Shown here piece after piece: positions 9,743 to 19,396 of a stretch of 64,000 nucleotides of DNA. The first letter of the stretch is position 1. Each line of letters opens with the position of its first letter. The notes under the pieces are model-generated. The model did not search any database and was not told the origin of the DNA. It saw only the letters and a program-made list of their open reading frames with translations. The position numbers and the translations under genes are program-made. The stretch lies in contig NZ_JAGWCB010000012.1 of the NCBI RefSeq assembly GCF_020387415.1, positions 248,001 through 312,000 on the forward strand, written 5' to 3'. The DNA comes from Ideonella benzenivorans. Its GTDB lineage: Bacteria; Pseudomonadota; Gammaproteobacteria; Burkholderiales; Burkholderiaceae_C.

Positions 9743-10221
9743 ACACCCGTCCAATGACTTCTCGTCTGCTGCCACAGGAAGTGAGCACCCTGGAGGCACG
9801 TTTCGGCCTGCGTGTGGGGGCCGCCCTGACCGAGCGCAGCGCCCTGCCGCAACATGACATCGCCGAGCGGCTGCGCGTGGCCCGCGAGCAGGCCCTGGCC
9901 CGGGCGCGCAGCGCGCGCACCGCGGGATCGGTCGTGCAGACTGCCGCCGAGACACAAGGGGTCATGGCCCATGCGAACGGCACCTTGTCGCTGGGTCGTG
10001 CGGGCGGCGATCCCTTCCAGGGGGGGCGCTGGGCCCTGCTGGCCTCGTTCCTGCCTTTGCTGTTGCTGGTGCTGGGCCTGGTCCTGATCGACACCTGGCA
10101 CGATCGCGTGCAATCCGCCACGGTGGCCGAGGTCGACACAGCCTTGCTGGCCGACGACCTGCCGCCCGACGCCTACACCGACCCCGGTTTCACCGAGTAC
10201 CTGAAGACCGGCCAACCCTGA
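9739..10221 (+). CDS. DUF3619 family membrane protein (possible anti-sigma factor)
   Basis: A 160-residue protein starting at a GTG that overlaps the sigma-factor stop. The N-terminal half is a soluble helical region (TLEARFGLRVGAALTER, then IAERLRVAREQALARAR). One membrane helix lies near residues 97-118 (WALLASFLPLLLLVLGLVLI), followed by an acidic C-terminal tail. A cytoplasmic N-domain plus one helix, coupled to an ECF sigma gene, is the layout of anti-sigma factors. No zinc-binding HxxxCxxC motif is present, and the family has no established function, so this role is inference. Confidence 0.7.
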   Translation: MNTRPMTSRLLPQEVSTLEARFGLRVGAALTERSALPQHDIAERLRVAREQALARARSARTAGSVVQTAAETQGVMAHANGTLSLGRAGGDPFQGGRWALLASFLPLLLLVLGLVLIDTWHDRVQSATVAEVDTALLADDLPPDAYTDPGFTEYLKTGQP

Positions 10222-10225
10222 TGCC

Positions 10226-10990
10226 ATGTCGATGACCGCTCCTTCTGTCTGCCGATGGCTGAGCCTGCCTGTGCTGGGCTTGGTGCTCGCGCTGGCTGGC
10301 ACCCCTGTCTGGGCGCAGGCCAGCCAAGCCGGCCCGGCGAGCCAAGCCGCCAGCGCAGGCACCCCCTGGGAGAGCCTGAGCCCCGCCCAGCAGAAGGCGC
10401 TGGCGCCACTGGCCAAGGACTGGAACCAGTTGCCCGAGGAGCGCCGGCACAAGTGGGAAGAAGTGGCCGAGCGTTTCGACCGCATGTCCCCGGTGCAGCG
10501 CCAACGTGTGCAGCGGCGCATGACCGAATGGGCCCGCATGAGCCCCCAGGAACGGGATCGCGCCCGCCTCAACTACCAGAAGGCCCAGCAGCTTTCCGCC
10601 AAAGAACGCGAAGCGCGTTGGCAGGCCTACCAGGCGCTCAGCCCCGAACAACGCCACGCGTTGGCCGCCAAGGCCCGTCCGGCCTCCACCTCAGCCGAAG
10701 GCAACAGCCTGCGCGCCCTGCGCCGCGCACCGGTGGACGCCCAGGCCCCCAAGTCGAACATCGTGCGCCCCCCCCAGGGGCCAGGCACGGCACCCAAGTC
10801 GGTGTCGCCGGTGCTGGTCCAGGGGCGGCCGGGCGCCAGCACCTCGCTGATCAACCAGCGCATGCAACCACCGGTGCACCAGCGCGCGGGACAGCCGAAG
10901 ATCACCGTGTCGCCGGCCGAGGTGAACCCCAACACCCTGCTGCCCCGCCAACGCCCGCCTGCGCCGCCGGCCTCCGGAGCGGCCCGGTGA
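10226..10990 (+). CDS. DUF3106 domain-containing secreted protein
   Basis: 254 residues. A signal peptide (about 1-35) is followed by the DUF3106 region (about 45-145). That region is built of repeated short helices around WESLSPAQQKALAPLAKDW, WEEVAERFDRMSPVQRQRVQ and LNYQKAQQLSAKEREARWQAY. The pattern recalls periplasmic helical stress sensors, but no function is known. The C-terminal third is Pro/Ala/Gln-rich and probably disordered. It starts 5 bases after the DUF3619 stop and its own TGA overlaps the next GTG, so it is part of the sigma-factor operon. Confidence 0.8.
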   Translation: MSMTAPSVCRWLSLPVLGLVLALAGTPVWAQASQAGPASQAASAGTPWESLSPAQQKALAPLAKDWNQLPEERRHKWEEVAERFDRMSPVQRQRVQRRMTEWARMSPQERDRARLNYQKAQQLSAKEREARWQAYQALSPEQRHALAAKARPASTSAEGNSLRALRRAPVDAQAPKSNIVRPPQGPGTAPKSVSPVLVQGRPGASTSLINQRMQPPVHQRAGQPKITVSPAEVNPNTLLPRQRPPAPPASGAAR

Positions 10991-11523
10991 GCGGCGCGGT
11001 TTCCGCCGCGCCCGGCACCCCCGATCCCGCCCCCCTGCCCACCCCGGCCCTCGGCCGGCGGCTGGCGGCCTTCCTGTATGAGGGGGTGCTGCTGTTCGGC
11101 GTGATGTTCATCTCGGGCTGGCTGTACTCCACCCTCACCCAACTCAAGGATCCGGACCATCAGGGCACCCTGGGCCTGCAGCTGTTTCTGTTGCTGGTGT
11201 TGGCCGTGTACTTCTGCTGGTTTTGGACCCACGGCGGCCAGACGGTGGCCATGAAGGCCTGGCACATCCGCCTGGTGGACCGCGCCGGGCAGCCGGTCAC
11301 CCCGGGCCGTGCCCTGGCACGCTTCGCCCTGGCCTGGCTCTGGTTCGTCCCCGCGCTGTTGACCGCCAAGCTGGCCGGCCTGCATGGCGGTGCCTTGTTC
11401 GGCCTGATGCTGGTGGGCGTGGGCGCCTATGCCGCGCTGGCCCGCCTGCACCCCGATCGCCAGTTCTGGCACGACGCGGTGTGTGGCACCCGTCTGGTGG
11501 ACTGGCGCCCCACCCGCCCCTGA
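10987..11523 (+). CDS. RDD family membrane protein
   Basis: 178 residues from a GTG overlapping the DUF3106 stop (GTGA). RDD proteins are small multi-helix membrane proteins. Here the Arg of the signature is in LGRRLAAFLYEGVLLFGVMF, and the later motif is GQTVAMKAWHIRLVDRAGQP. About four hydrophobic helices are visible. Function is not settled: some RDD proteins act in sodium-ion tolerance or exchange. It is the last overlapping gene of the sigma-DUF3619-DUF3106-RDD set, with dgkA 43 bases downstream. Confidence 0.85.
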   Translation: MSGAVSAAPGTPDPAPLPTPALGRRLAAFLYEGVLLFGVMFISGWLYSTLTQLKDPDHQGTLGLQLFLLLVLAVYFCWFWTHGGQTVAMKAWHIRLVDRAGQPVTPGRALARFALAWLWFVPALLTAKLAGLHGGALFGLMLVGVGAYAALARLHPDRQFWHDAVCGTRLVDWRPTRP

Positions 11524-11566
11524 CCTGCGCCATCGCACCCCAGGCATCGGCGACAATCCCGACCCG

Positions 11567-11956
11567 ATGACACCTCCGTTCCCTCGCCGCACCGGCCTGT
11601 CCCGCATCCTCCACGCCTTCGGCTATTCCCTGGCCGGCCTGCGTTCCGCCCTGCTTGGCGAAAGCGCCTTCCGTCAGGAAGCGGTGCTTGCCGTTGTGCT
11701 GCTGCCCGCCTCGTTCTGGCTGGGCGACGGCTGGGTGGAGGTGGGCCTGCTGGCCGGCTCCGTGATCCTGGTGCTGGTGGTGGAACTGCTCAACACCGCG
11801 GTGGAATCCACCATCGACCGCATCGGCCCAGAGCGGCACGAACTGTCCGGCCGGGCCAAGGACCTGGGCAGCGCGGCCGTGCTGCTGAGCCTCCTGCTCG
11901 CGGCCGGCCTCTGGGCCGGGGCCTTCTGGCAACACTTCATGAGATCAGGCGCATGA
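11567..11956 (+). CDS. dgkA: Diacylglycerol kinase (prokaryotic DgkA type)
   Basis: 129 residues, three-helix membrane enzyme that phosphorylates diacylglycerol to phosphatidic acid in the inner membrane. The signature [15 protein letters not shown], with the catalytic/metal Glu residues, is intact, preceded by a hydrophobic helix ([15 protein letters not shown]). I chose ATG 11567, since the longer in-frame extension overlaps the RDD gene in another frame. Its TGA overlaps the ATG of the LOG gene (ATGA). Confidence 0.92.
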   Translation: MTPPFPRRTGLSRILHAFGYSLAGLRSALLGESAFRQEAVLAVVLLPASFWLGDGWVEVGLLAGSVILVLVVELLNTAVESTIDRIGPERHELSGRAKDLGSAAVLLSLLLAAGLWAGAFWQHFMRSGA

Positions 11957-12552
11957 GCCAACGACCGTTTTCTGTCTGTGTGTACTGCGGCTCCCGTCCG
12001 GGCAGCCAAGCCCTCTATGCCGAATCCGCGGCCCGGCTGGGCCAGGAAATCGCGCGCCGGGGTTGGCGGCTGGTCTATGGCGGCGGCCATGTCGGCCTGA
12101 TGGGCATCGTGGCCGACGCGGCGCTCTCGGCCGGCGCCCCGGTGATCGGCATCATCCCCGAGCGCCTGCAGTCACGCGAAGTCGGCCACCGCGGCCTGAC
12201 GGAACTGGTGGTCGTGTCCAACATGCACCAGCGCAAGCAGCGCATGGCCGAGGAAGCCGATGCTTTTCTGTCCATGCCCGGCGGGCTGGGCACCTTCGAA
12301 GAGTTGTTCGAGGTCTGGACCTGGCACCACCTGGGCTACCACAGCAAGCCCATCGGCCTCTTGAACGTGGCGGGTTTCTACCAGCCGCTGCTGGACTACA
12401 TGGGCTTTGCCCATGAGCAGGGCTTTGTCGACGCCAGCCAGCAGCAGGCGCTGACGGTGGACGAGGTGCCGGGCCGTCTGCTGGACCGGCTGGCCGCCCG
12501 TGCCGGCCACAAGGCCCTCAACGCCAGCCCGACCGACTACTCGGCCATCTGA
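11953..12552 (+). CDS. LOG family protein (TIGR00730), cytokinin-riboside-monophosphate phosphoribohydrolase-like
   Basis: 199 residues. The nucleotide-binding motif [16 protein letters not shown] (PGGxGTxxE) is complete, and the N-terminus [19 protein letters not shown] begins the Rossmann-like fold. Family members hydrolyse nucleoside 5'-monophosphates to base plus ribose 5-phosphate. In bacteria the physiological substrate is often AMP or another nucleotide. Translationally coupled to dgkA. Confidence 0.9.
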   Translation: MSQRPFSVCVYCGSRPGSQALYAESAARLGQEIARRGWRLVYGGGHVGLMGIVADAALSAGAPVIGIIPERLQSREVGHRGLTELVVVSNMHQRKQRMAEEADAFLSMPGGLGTFEELFEVWTWHHLGYHSKPIGLLNVAGFYQPLLDYMGFAHEQGFVDASQQQALTVDEVPGRLLDRLAARAGHKALNASPTDYSAI

Positions 12553-12576
12553 ACGTCCCGGGCCCGCGGGCGCGGC

Positions 12577-12959
<383 letters not shown>

Positions 12960-12963
12960 GAAT

Positions 12964-14664
12964 TTAAGCACGGAACTTCGAAGTGATCGGATAGCGCCAA
13001 TCCCGCCCGAACGCACGGTGGGTGATTCGGATCCCGACCGGTGCCTGGCGGCGTTTGTACTCGTTGAGCTTGATGAGCCGCGTCACCTTCTCGACATCGG
13101 CCCGCGCGAAGCCCGCGGCGACGATTTCGTCGATGCCCTGGTCCTCTTCCATGTAGCGGGCCAGGATGGCGTCCAGCACCTCGTACGGGGGCAGACTGTC
13201 CTGGTCGGTCTGGTCGGGACGCAGTTCGGCCGAAGGCGGCCGGGTGATGATGCGCTCGGGAATCACCGGCCCGATGCTGCCGTCGGCGCGGCGGCTCGGC
13301 TGCCGGTTCTTCCACTCGGCCAGGCGGTAGACCAGGGTCTTGGCCACGTCCTTGATGACCGCAAAGCCACCCGCCATGTCGCCGTAGAGCGTGCAGTAGC
13401 CGGTGGCCATCTCGCTCTTGTTGCCGGTGGTCAGCACGATGGCGCCGGTCTTGTTGGACAGCGCCATCAGCAGCGTACCGCGGATGCGGGCCTGGATGTT
13501 TTCTTCGGTCGTGTCTTCCGGCAAACCGGCGAACTGGGGGGCCAGCGCCTGCTTGAAGCCCTCGAACACCGGGGCAATGCCGATCTCGTCGTAGCGCACG
13601 CCCAGCCGGGCCGCCATGTCGCGCGCATCCAGCCAGGAGATGTCCGCCGTGTAGGGCGAGGGCATCATCACCGCCCGCACCCGGTCCGCCCCCAAAGCAT
13701 CCACCGCCACCGCCAGCACCAGGGCCGAATCAATGCCGCCGGACAGGCCGATGAGTGCCCCCGGGAAGCCGTTCTTGCCGACGTAGTCGCGCACGCCCAT
13801 CACCAGTGCGTGCCAAGCCTGCCCCTCCAGCGGGGGCAAGGGCGCGACCGGGCCACGGACATGGCCATCGGCCCCCACTTCCAACATCAGCGTGGCGGGC
13901 TCGAAGCTGGGGGCGCGGGCGCCGACCAGCCCCTGGGCATCCAGGGCGAACGAGGCGCCATCGAACACCACCTCGTCCTGCCCGCCCACCAGGTGGGCAT
14001 ACAGCAGTGGCAGCCCGACGGCCCGCGCCCGGGCCGCCATGCGGGCCTCGCGCTCACCGTGCTTGTCCAGATGGAAGGGGGAGGCGTTGAGCACGCACAG
14101 CACCTCGGCCCCCGCGGCCTTGGCAGCCTCGGCCGGTTCGTCAAACCAGGCGTCCTCGCAGATCAGCAGACCACAGCGCAGGCCGCCCACCTCGAACACC
14201 ACGGCGCCCCGCCCGGCATCCCGCCCCGAGGCGAAATAGCGTCGCTCATCGAACACCTGGTAATTGGGCAGCTCGCGCTTGCAGTAGGTGGCCAGCACCT
14301 GCCCCCCCGCCAGCACCGAGGCCGCGTTGAAGCGTCGCGGCAGGGAATAGGACTTGGACCTAAGATCGGCGCCATCGTCCCAGTCCTGGGGATGGCCCAC
14401 CACCACATGCAGCCCGGCACAGTCGGCCAATTCGGCCGCCAGTTCCTGCAGGGTCCGCTGGCAGGCGGCCATGAAGGCTGGGCGCAGCAACAGATCCTCG
14501 GGCGGATAGCCGGTCAGCGCCAGTTCCGGCGCCAGCACCAGCTGGGCGCCCTGGGCGTGGGCCGCGCGGGCCGCCTGGGCGATGAGACGGGCATTGCCGG
14601 CCAGGTCGCCCACGGTGGCGTTGATCTGGGCCAGGGCGACGGAGAGGGTGACCGGACTGGACAT
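12964..14664 (-). CDS. nadE: Glutamine-dependent NAD+ synthetase
   Basis: 566 residues with two domains. Residues about 1-265 form a nitrilase-type glutaminase with the Glu-Lys-Cys triad visible in LVLAPELALTGYPPEDLL, YCKRELPNYQVF and GLLICEDAWFDEP. Residues about 290-566 form the synthetase with the PP-loop GLSGGIDSALVLAVAVDALG and the nicotinate-adenine-dinucleotide site around TTGNKSEMATGYCTLYGDMAGGF. It amidates deamido-NAD using glutamine-derived ammonia. Upstream of glnB and divergent from the FemAB-like gene, whose possible first ATG (14663) overlaps its start. Confidence 0.96.
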   Translation of the reverse strand: MSSPVTLSVALAQINATVGDLAGNARLIAQAARAAHAQGAQLVLAPELALTGYPPEDLLLRPAFMAACQRTLQELAAELADCAGLHVVVGHPQDWDDGADLRSKSYSLPRRFNAASVLAGGQVLATYCKRELPNYQVFDERRYFASGRDAGRGAVVFEVGGLRCGLLICEDAWFDEPAEAAKAAGAEVLCVLNASPFHLDKHGEREARMAARARAVGLPLLYAHLVGGQDEVVFDGASFALDAQGLVGARAPSFEPATLMLEVGADGHVRGPVAPLPPLEGQAWHALVMGVRDYVGKNGFPGALIGLSGGIDSALVLAVAVDALGADRVRAVMMPSPYTADISWLDARDMAARLGVRYDEIGIAPVFEGFKQALAPQFAGLPEDTTEENIQARIRGTLLMALSNKTGAIVLTTGNKSEMATGYCTLYGDMAGGFAVIKDVAKTLVYRLAEWKNRQPSRRADGSIGPVIPERIITRPPSAELRPDQTDQDSLPPYEVLDAILARYMEEDQGIDEIVAAGFARADVEKVTRLIKLNEYKRRQAPVGIRITHRAFGRDWRYPITSKFRA

Positions 14665-14686
14665 GGCAGAGGAGAACAGGAAGGCG

Positions 14687-15847
14687 ATGGATTATCACAT
14701 CGGGGTCCATGCCCACCCGGGCGAGCTGGATGCGGCCGCCTGGGACGCCCTGCTCGCCCGCCAGGCCCAGCCCACTCCGTTCATGCGCCACGCCTACCTG
14801 AGCGCCCTGGTCGATTCCGGCAGTGCGACGCCCGAGACCGGCTGGGCCCCGGCCTGGTTCAGCGTCACGCAGGGCGGCCGTCTGGTGGGCGCCACCACGG
14901 CCTGGCTCAAATCCCATTCTTACGGCGAGTACGTGTTCGACTGGGCCTGGGCCGATGCCTACGCCCGGCACGGGCTGGCCTACTACCCCAAGCTGCTGGA
15001 TGCCGTGCCCTTCACCCCGGTGCCGGGCAGCCGGCTGCTGGCCGAGGACGACGCGGTGCGGCAGCGGCTGCTGCGCCAGCTGCGGGACTGGGCCGATCAA
15101 GGCGGGCTGTCGTCGGCCCACCTGCTGTTCCTGGACGAGGCCGAGCAAGCCGCCGCGGCCGCACAAGGCTACCTGCTGCGCCACGGTGTGCAGTTCCATT
15201 GGCAGAACCGCCCCGGCCAGCCCTATGCCGACTTCGCCGACTTTCTGGCCACCTTGCAGCGTGACAAGCGCAAGAAGATCCAGCAGGAACGCCGCAAGGT
15301 CGAAGCAGCGGGTGTGCGCTTTCGGGCGCTGGAAGGGGCCGACATCACCGCAGCCGACTGGGACTTCTTCCACCGCTGCTACGAGGGGACCTACCGCGCC
15401 CACCAGTCCACGCCCTACCTGACACGCGATTTCTTCACCCGGGTCGCCCGCGACCTGGCACCGCACTGGCTGCTGTTCATCGCCGAACGGGCGGGCCAAC
15501 CGGTGGCGGCCTCGCTGCTGGCCATCGACCGCGCCCAACGCGTCGCCTGGGGCCGCTACTGGGGCGCCACCGAGCCGATCGACTGTCTGCACTTCGAAGC
15601 CTGCTACTACCAACCCCTGGCCTGGTGCATCGCCCAGGGCTTCGAGCGCTTTGAAGGCGGCGCCCAGGGCGAACACAAGATGGCCCGCGGCCTGATGCCG
15701 GTGCGCACCACCTCCGCCCACTGGCTGGCCCACCCCCAGTTCGCCCGAGCGGTGGAGGACTTCCTCGCCCGCGAGGGCGCGGGAATCCACGGTTATCTGG
15801 ACGAGTTGCACGAGCACAGCCCGTTCAAGCGCCCCGCGCCGGCATGA
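14687..15847 (+). CDS. FemAB-like GNAT acyltransferase (DUF482 / PF04339)
   Basis: 386 residues. Recognisable family segments are FMRHAYLSALVDSGSATPETGWAP near the N-terminus, then the double-GNAT-like core, with YWGATEPIDCLHFEACYYQP and FEGGAQGEHKMARGLMP in the C-terminal half. These proteins resemble FemA/B peptidyl-glycine transferases and are called peptidogalycan biosynthesis proteins in genomes; the substrate is unknown. An ATG at 14663 is possible, but AGGAAGG stands just before 14687. Confidence 0.85.
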   Translation: MDYHIGVHAHPGELDAAAWDALLARQAQPTPFMRHAYLSALVDSGSATPETGWAPAWFSVTQGGRLVGATTAWLKSHSYGEYVFDWAWADAYARHGLAYYPKLLDAVPFTPVPGSRLLAEDDAVRQRLLRQLRDWADQGGLSSAHLLFLDEAEQAAAAAQGYLLRHGVQFHWQNRPGQPYADFADFLATLQRDKRKKIQQERRKVEAAGVRFRALEGADITAADWDFFHRCYEGTYRAHQSTPYLTRDFFTRVARDLAPHWLLFIAERAGQPVAASLLAIDRAQRVAWGRYWGATEPIDCLHFEACYYQPLAWCIAQGFERFEGGAQGEHKMARGLMPVRTTSAHWLAHPQFARAVEDFLAREGAGIHGYLDELHEHSPFKRPAPA

Positions 15848-15881
15848 AAAAAGCCGCCGGGGTCCCCCCTGGCGGCTTTCT
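15848..15881. terminator. Terminator between the FemAB-like gene and ppa
   Basis: AAGCCGCC (15851-15858) pairs with GGCGGCTT (15871-15878), extended inward by GGGG/CCCC pairing. On the minus strand it ends in six T (ppa side). On the plus strand only TTTC follows. It serves two convergent genes. Confidence 0.75.
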
Positions 15882-15907
15882 GGCCGGATCCCGGAACCGT
15901 CAGGCCA

Positions 15908-16441
15908 TCAGGCCTTCTCGGCGTGGCGCTTCAGGCCATCGGTGATTTCCTGCTTGGCCGCGGCCACATCGGCCCAGCCTTCCACCTTCACCCACTTGCC
16001 CTTTTCCAGGTCCTTGTAGTGCTCGAAGAAGTGCTGGATCTGCTTGAGCACCAACTCATTCAGGTCTTCCAGCTTGGTGATGTGGGCGTGGCTGGGCAGC
16101 AGCTTCTCGGTCGGCAGCGCCAGCAGCTTGGCGTCGCCGCCGGCCTCGTCGGTCATGTTCAGCATGCCGATGGCGCGGCAGGTCACGACCGAGCCTGCGA
16201 CCAGCGGGAAGGGGGTGATCACCAGCACGTCGACCGGGTCACCGTCGGCGGCCAGGGTCTGCGGGATGAAGCCGTAGTTGCACGGATAGTGCATGGCCGT
16301 GCCCATGAAGCGGTCCACGAACAACGCGCCGGATTCCTTGTCCACCTCGTACTTGACGGGGTCGGCATTGGCCGGGATCTCGATGATGACGTTGAACTGT
16401 TCCGGGATCTTGGCGCCCGGGGTCACGTTGAGCAGGCTCAT
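15908..16441 (-). CDS. ppa: Inorganic pyrophosphatase (family I)
   Basis: 177 residues, cytosolic hexameric enzyme hydrolysing pyrophosphate. The active-site signature [15 protein letters not shown] (three metal-binding Asp) is intact, as are the early [18 protein letters not shown] segment and the [12 protein letters not shown] segment. The open frame extends far upstream without a stop, but the family start MSLLNVTPG at 16441 is clear. Divergent from aat. Confidence 0.97.
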   Translation of the reverse strand: MSLLNVTPGAKIPEQFNVIIEIPANADPVKYEVDKESGALFVDRFMGTAMHYPCNYGFIPQTLAADGDPVDVLVITPFPLVAGSVVTCRAIGMLNMTDEAGGDAKLLALPTEKLLPSHAHITKLEDLNELVLKQIQHFFEHYKDLEKGKWVKVEGWADVAAAKQEITDGLKRHAEKA

Positions 16442-16540
16442 GGTTGTCTCGTAGGTGTCGGTGGAGGGTTTGGAACCGGCGCACATTCTACGGATGCCAG
16501 CCAACGCCAGTCTGACCAGGTGGCGCGTTATCCTGGCCGC

Positions 16541-17308
16541 ATGACGCTGCCCTGGCTTGGCGAGCACAGCCCCTTCCCCCCCACGCAGCAGGCGCTGGGG
16601 GCCGACAGCGACGCGCCCGGCCTGCTGGCGGCCGGCGGCGGGCTGGCTGTGCCGCGCCTGCGCGAAGCCTACCGCCACGGCATCTTTCCCTGGTATGGCG
16701 AAGGGCAGCCGGTGCTCTGGTGGACCCCCGATCCGCGGATGGTGCTGCCGGTGGCCGAATTCCGGCTCGCCCGCTCGCTGCGCAAGACGCTGCAGAAGTT
16801 CCTCGCCACCCCGGGCTGCGAGATCCGCTTCGACCACGGTTTCCGCGAAGTGATCACCGCCTGTGCAACCACGCCGCGCGAGGGCCAGCCCGGCACCTGG
16901 ATCGTGCCGGAGATGATCGAGGCCTATGTGCGCCTGCACCAGGCCGGTCTGGCCCACAGCGTCGAAACCTGGATCGACGGCGTACGGGTCGGCGGGCTCT
17001 ACGGCATCGGCCTGGGCCGGATGTTCTTCGGCGAATCGATGTTCGCCCACCGGACCGACGCCTCCAAGATCGCCCTGGCCGCGCTGGTGGCCTTCTGCCG
17101 CGCCGAGGGCATTGGTGTGATCGACTGCCAGCAGCACACGCGCCACCTGGCCAGCCTGGGCGCCCGGCAGATCGACCGTCCCCAGTTTGAAGCCCACCTC
17201 GCGGCCACCGTGGACCTGCCCGGCCCGGCACGCTGGTCCTATGATCCAGCCCATTGGGCCCGCCTGGGCATTGCCAGCCCGCCCCCTCCGGTTCCGCCTG
17301 CGCCGTGA
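16541..17308 (+). CDS. aat: Leucyl/phenylalanyl-tRNA-protein transferase
   Basis: 255 residues. Transfers Leu or Phe from tRNA to proteins with N-terminal Arg or Lys, marking them for ClpAP. The family motifs [40 protein letters not shown] and [12 protein letters not shown] are present (each cited only in part as key residues: GIFPW, WWTPDPR, GESMF), and [13 protein letters not shown] lies near the end. Its stop overlaps the next start as GTGA, coupling it to bpt, the other bacterial N-degron transferase. Confidence 0.95.
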   Translation: MTLPWLGEHSPFPPTQQALGADSDAPGLLAAGGGLAVPRLREAYRHGIFPWYGEGQPVLWWTPDPRMVLPVAEFRLARSLRKTLQKFLATPGCEIRFDHGFREVITACATTPREGQPGTWIVPEMIEAYVRLHQAGLAHSVETWIDGVRVGGLYGIGLGRMFFGESMFAHRTDASKIALAALVAFCRAEGIGVIDCQQHTRHLASLGARQIDRPQFEAHLAATVDLPGPARWSYDPAHWARLGIASPPPPVPPAP

Positions 17309-18066
17309 CACACCCGAAAGAGTTCCCGTTCTCCTCGCTGCAGTTCTACGCCACGGCGCCCTATCCGTGCAGCTACCTGCCCGAGCGCACGGCCCGCTCG
17401 CAGGTGGCCACGCCCAGCCACATGATCCACGCCGAGGCCTACTCGGCCCTGGTCGCCAGTGGCTTCCGGCGCAGCGGCCTGTTCACCTACCGGCCTTACT
17501 GCGATGACTGCCGGGCCTGCGTACCGCTGCGCCTGCCGGTGGACCGTTTTCAGCCCGACCGCAGCCAGCGCCGTGCCCGTGCCGCCCATCAGCACCTGCG
17601 CAGCCGGGTGATGCGGCTGGGCTTCGTCGCGGAGCACTACCAGCTGTACCTGCGCTATCAGTCGACCCGCCACGCCGGCGGCGGCATGGACCAGGACAGC
17701 GTGGACCAGTACACCCAGTTCCTGTTGCAAAGCAGGGTCAACTCCCGGCTGGTGGAGTTCCGCGAGCCGGCCGCTGACGGCCCCGGCCTGCTGCGCATGG
17801 TGTCCATCGTCGACATCCTGGCCGACGGGCTGTCGGCCGTCTACACCTTCTACGATCCGGCGGCCAAGGGCAGCTATGGCACCTATGGCGTGCTCTGGCA
17901 GATCGAGCAGACCCGCCAGCTCAAGCTGCCCTATCTGTACCTGGGCTACTGGATCGCGGAAAGCCCCAAGATGGCCTACAAGACGCGTTTTCATCCCTAC
18001 CAAGTGCTGCAGGGCGAACGCTGGGTCGAACCGGCCGACGACCACGCGCCATCCAGCCACGGCTGA
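17305..18066 (+). CDS. bpt: Aspartate/glutamate leucyltransferase
   Basis: 253 residues starting at a GTG that overlaps the aat stop. It is related to eukaryotic arginyltransferase ATE1 but in proteobacteria transfers leucine to N-terminal Asp/Glu. The cysteine cluster [16 protein letters not shown] near the N-terminus and the C-terminal [20 protein letters not shown] with [19 protein letters not shown] are diagnostic. With aat it gives a complete two-branch N-degron tagging pair. Clp components are not in the window. Confidence 0.93.
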   Translation: MTHPKEFPFSSLQFYATAPYPCSYLPERTARSQVATPSHMIHAEAYSALVASGFRRSGLFTYRPYCDDCRACVPLRLPVDRFQPDRSQRRARAAHQHLRSRVMRLGFVAEHYQLYLRYQSTRHAGGGMDQDSVDQYTQFLLQSRVNSRLVEFREPAADGPGLLRMVSIVDILADGLSAVYTFYDPAAKGSYGTYGVLWQIEQTRQLKLPYLYLGYWIAESPKMAYKTRFHPYQVLQGERWVEPADDHAPSSHG

Positions 18067-18164
18067 GGTTCGTCGGCCCTGGCAGCCGTCTGTCGCACAC
18101 CTCGGGCAAGGCCGCAGCCTCCCGGCTAGCCTGTGGCCCTTGTCCTGTCCACACGGAACCCCGC

Positions 18165-18917
18165 ATGCTCCCCCAACGCCGCACCCTGCTCCTCACCCCG
18201 TTGCTGCTGGCCGGCGCGGCGCTTTCCGCCCCTGCCCAGGCCTGGGAACTGCCCCTGGGGCTGCCCATCCAGGGCTCGGGCCAGTTGGTATCGCAGGACC
18301 GCTCGGTCCCATCCTTCACCCGCCTGCAAGCCGATGGCCCCTTCGAAGTGACGGTGCGACCGGGCACGACCCGTCGTGTCCGGGTGCGCACCGACGACAA
18401 CCTGCAGTCCTTGGTGGACACCCATGTCGAAAACGACACGCTGGTGATCGCCCCCACCCGGCAGACCGGCTGGCACAGCCGCGAGAAGATCCAGGTGACA
18501 GTGGAGACCCCAGCCCTGGCTGCGGCCAGCCTGCGCGGCAGCGGCCGACTGAGCTTGGAACGGCTTCAGGGCGGCCCCTTTGCGCTGGCGCTCAGCGGAT
18601 CGGGGGAGATCCGCCTGGCCGATGCCCGCCTGACGCGACTGAACGTGCAGTTGGCCGGCTCAGGCGACATCTGGCTGCAGGGCCAGGCCGATGAGGCACG
18701 CTACGAGCTGGCCGGCTCAGGAGGCGTCCACGCCGACCCAATGCGGGCCCGCCAGCTCAGCGTGAGCGTGGCGGGCAGTGGCGACGCGGTCGTCCGGGCA
18801 CAGGATGACCTGACGGTCCGCATCGCCGGCTCGGGCAACGTGCGCTATGCCGGCACGCCCCGCGTGCGGCAGCAGGTGGCCGGCTCAGGTCGCGTCAGCG
18901 CGCTGCAGGAACCTTGA
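18165..18917 (+). CDS. Head GIN domain (DUF2807) secreted protein
   Basis: 250 residues. A signal peptide (about 1-26, ending SAPAQA) is followed by a right-handed beta-helix-like repeat domain. Short turns of the type SGSGEIRLADA, AGSGDIWLQG, AGSGGVHADP, AGSGDAVVRA and AGSGNVRYAG recur about every 20-23 residues, each with a Gly-Ser-Gly. These GIN-domain proteins are often labelled putative auto-transporter adhesins, but no autotransporter barrel is present here. Probably periplasmic; function unknown. Confidence 0.8.
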   Translation: MLPQRRTLLLTPLLLAGAALSAPAQAWELPLGLPIQGSGQLVSQDRSVPSFTRLQADGPFEVTVRPGTTRRVRVRTDDNLQSLVDTHVENDTLVIAPTRQTGWHSREKIQVTVETPALAAASLRGSGRLSLERLQGGPFALALSGSGEIRLADARLTRLNVQLAGSGDIWLQGQADEARYELAGSGGVHADPMRARQLSVSVAGSGDAVVRAQDDLTVRIAGSGNVRYAGTPRVRQQVAGSGRVSALQEP

Positions 18918-19003
18918 TCCCGCGGCCCCTGTCCCGACATCCGCTGGGCCACAATGCAGTTCCCTTGACTGGCCGGAGCGGCTTGCCGTTCCTGTGCATT
19001 GCC

Positions 19004-19354
19004 ATGAACTGCCTCCGTTCGCTCCCCTCCCTGCTCCTGTCCCTGGCGCTGATCGGGGGATTGGGCGCCTGCACGGCGCCTGTCGCCCATGTCCGCGTGG
19101 TCTTCCAGGTCGATGACGGTGGCCAGTGCCGGATGAACGGCCAGGCGGTACCCTGCCCGCAGGCCGGTGCCGACGCCATCGGGCGCTGGGCGGTGGACCA
19201 GATCCATGCCGTGCTGCTGCCGTCTCCGCATGCCCCCCAAGCCGCCGTCCAGGCCCTGGACGAAAGCCTGCGCGAGGCCCACATCGCCCATGTCCAGTTC
19301 GGGGATCCCAGTACCTTCAAGTACGACCCGAACGAACACGGCTTCCACATCTGA
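19004..19354 (+). CDS. Small hypothetical lipoprotein
   Basis: 116 residues from ATG 19004. A hydrophobic signal (LPSLLLSLALIGGLGAC) ends in a lipobox LGAC, so the mature protein would begin with a lipidated Cys. The remainder (about 95 residues) has two further Cys (QCRMNGQAVPC) that could form a disulfide, and it resembles no family I recognise. It follows the GIN-domain gene by 86 bases in the same direction. The frame is open further upstream, but those codons overlap the previous gene. Confidence 0.6.
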   Translation: MNCLRSLPSLLLSLALIGGLGACTAPVAHVRVVFQVDDGGQCRMNGQAVPCPQAGADAIGRWAVDQIHAVLLPSPHAPQAAVQALDESLREAHIAHVQFGDPSTFKYDPNEHGFHI

Positions 19355-19396
19355 CCCGACGCCGCGGGCCCCGCAGGGGCACGGCGGCCGCCCTTC

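Noticed and set aside
16442-17311. Upstream extension of ppa (467-codon open frame)
   Set aside because: It is antisense to aat; the ppa family start at 16441 is unambiguous.
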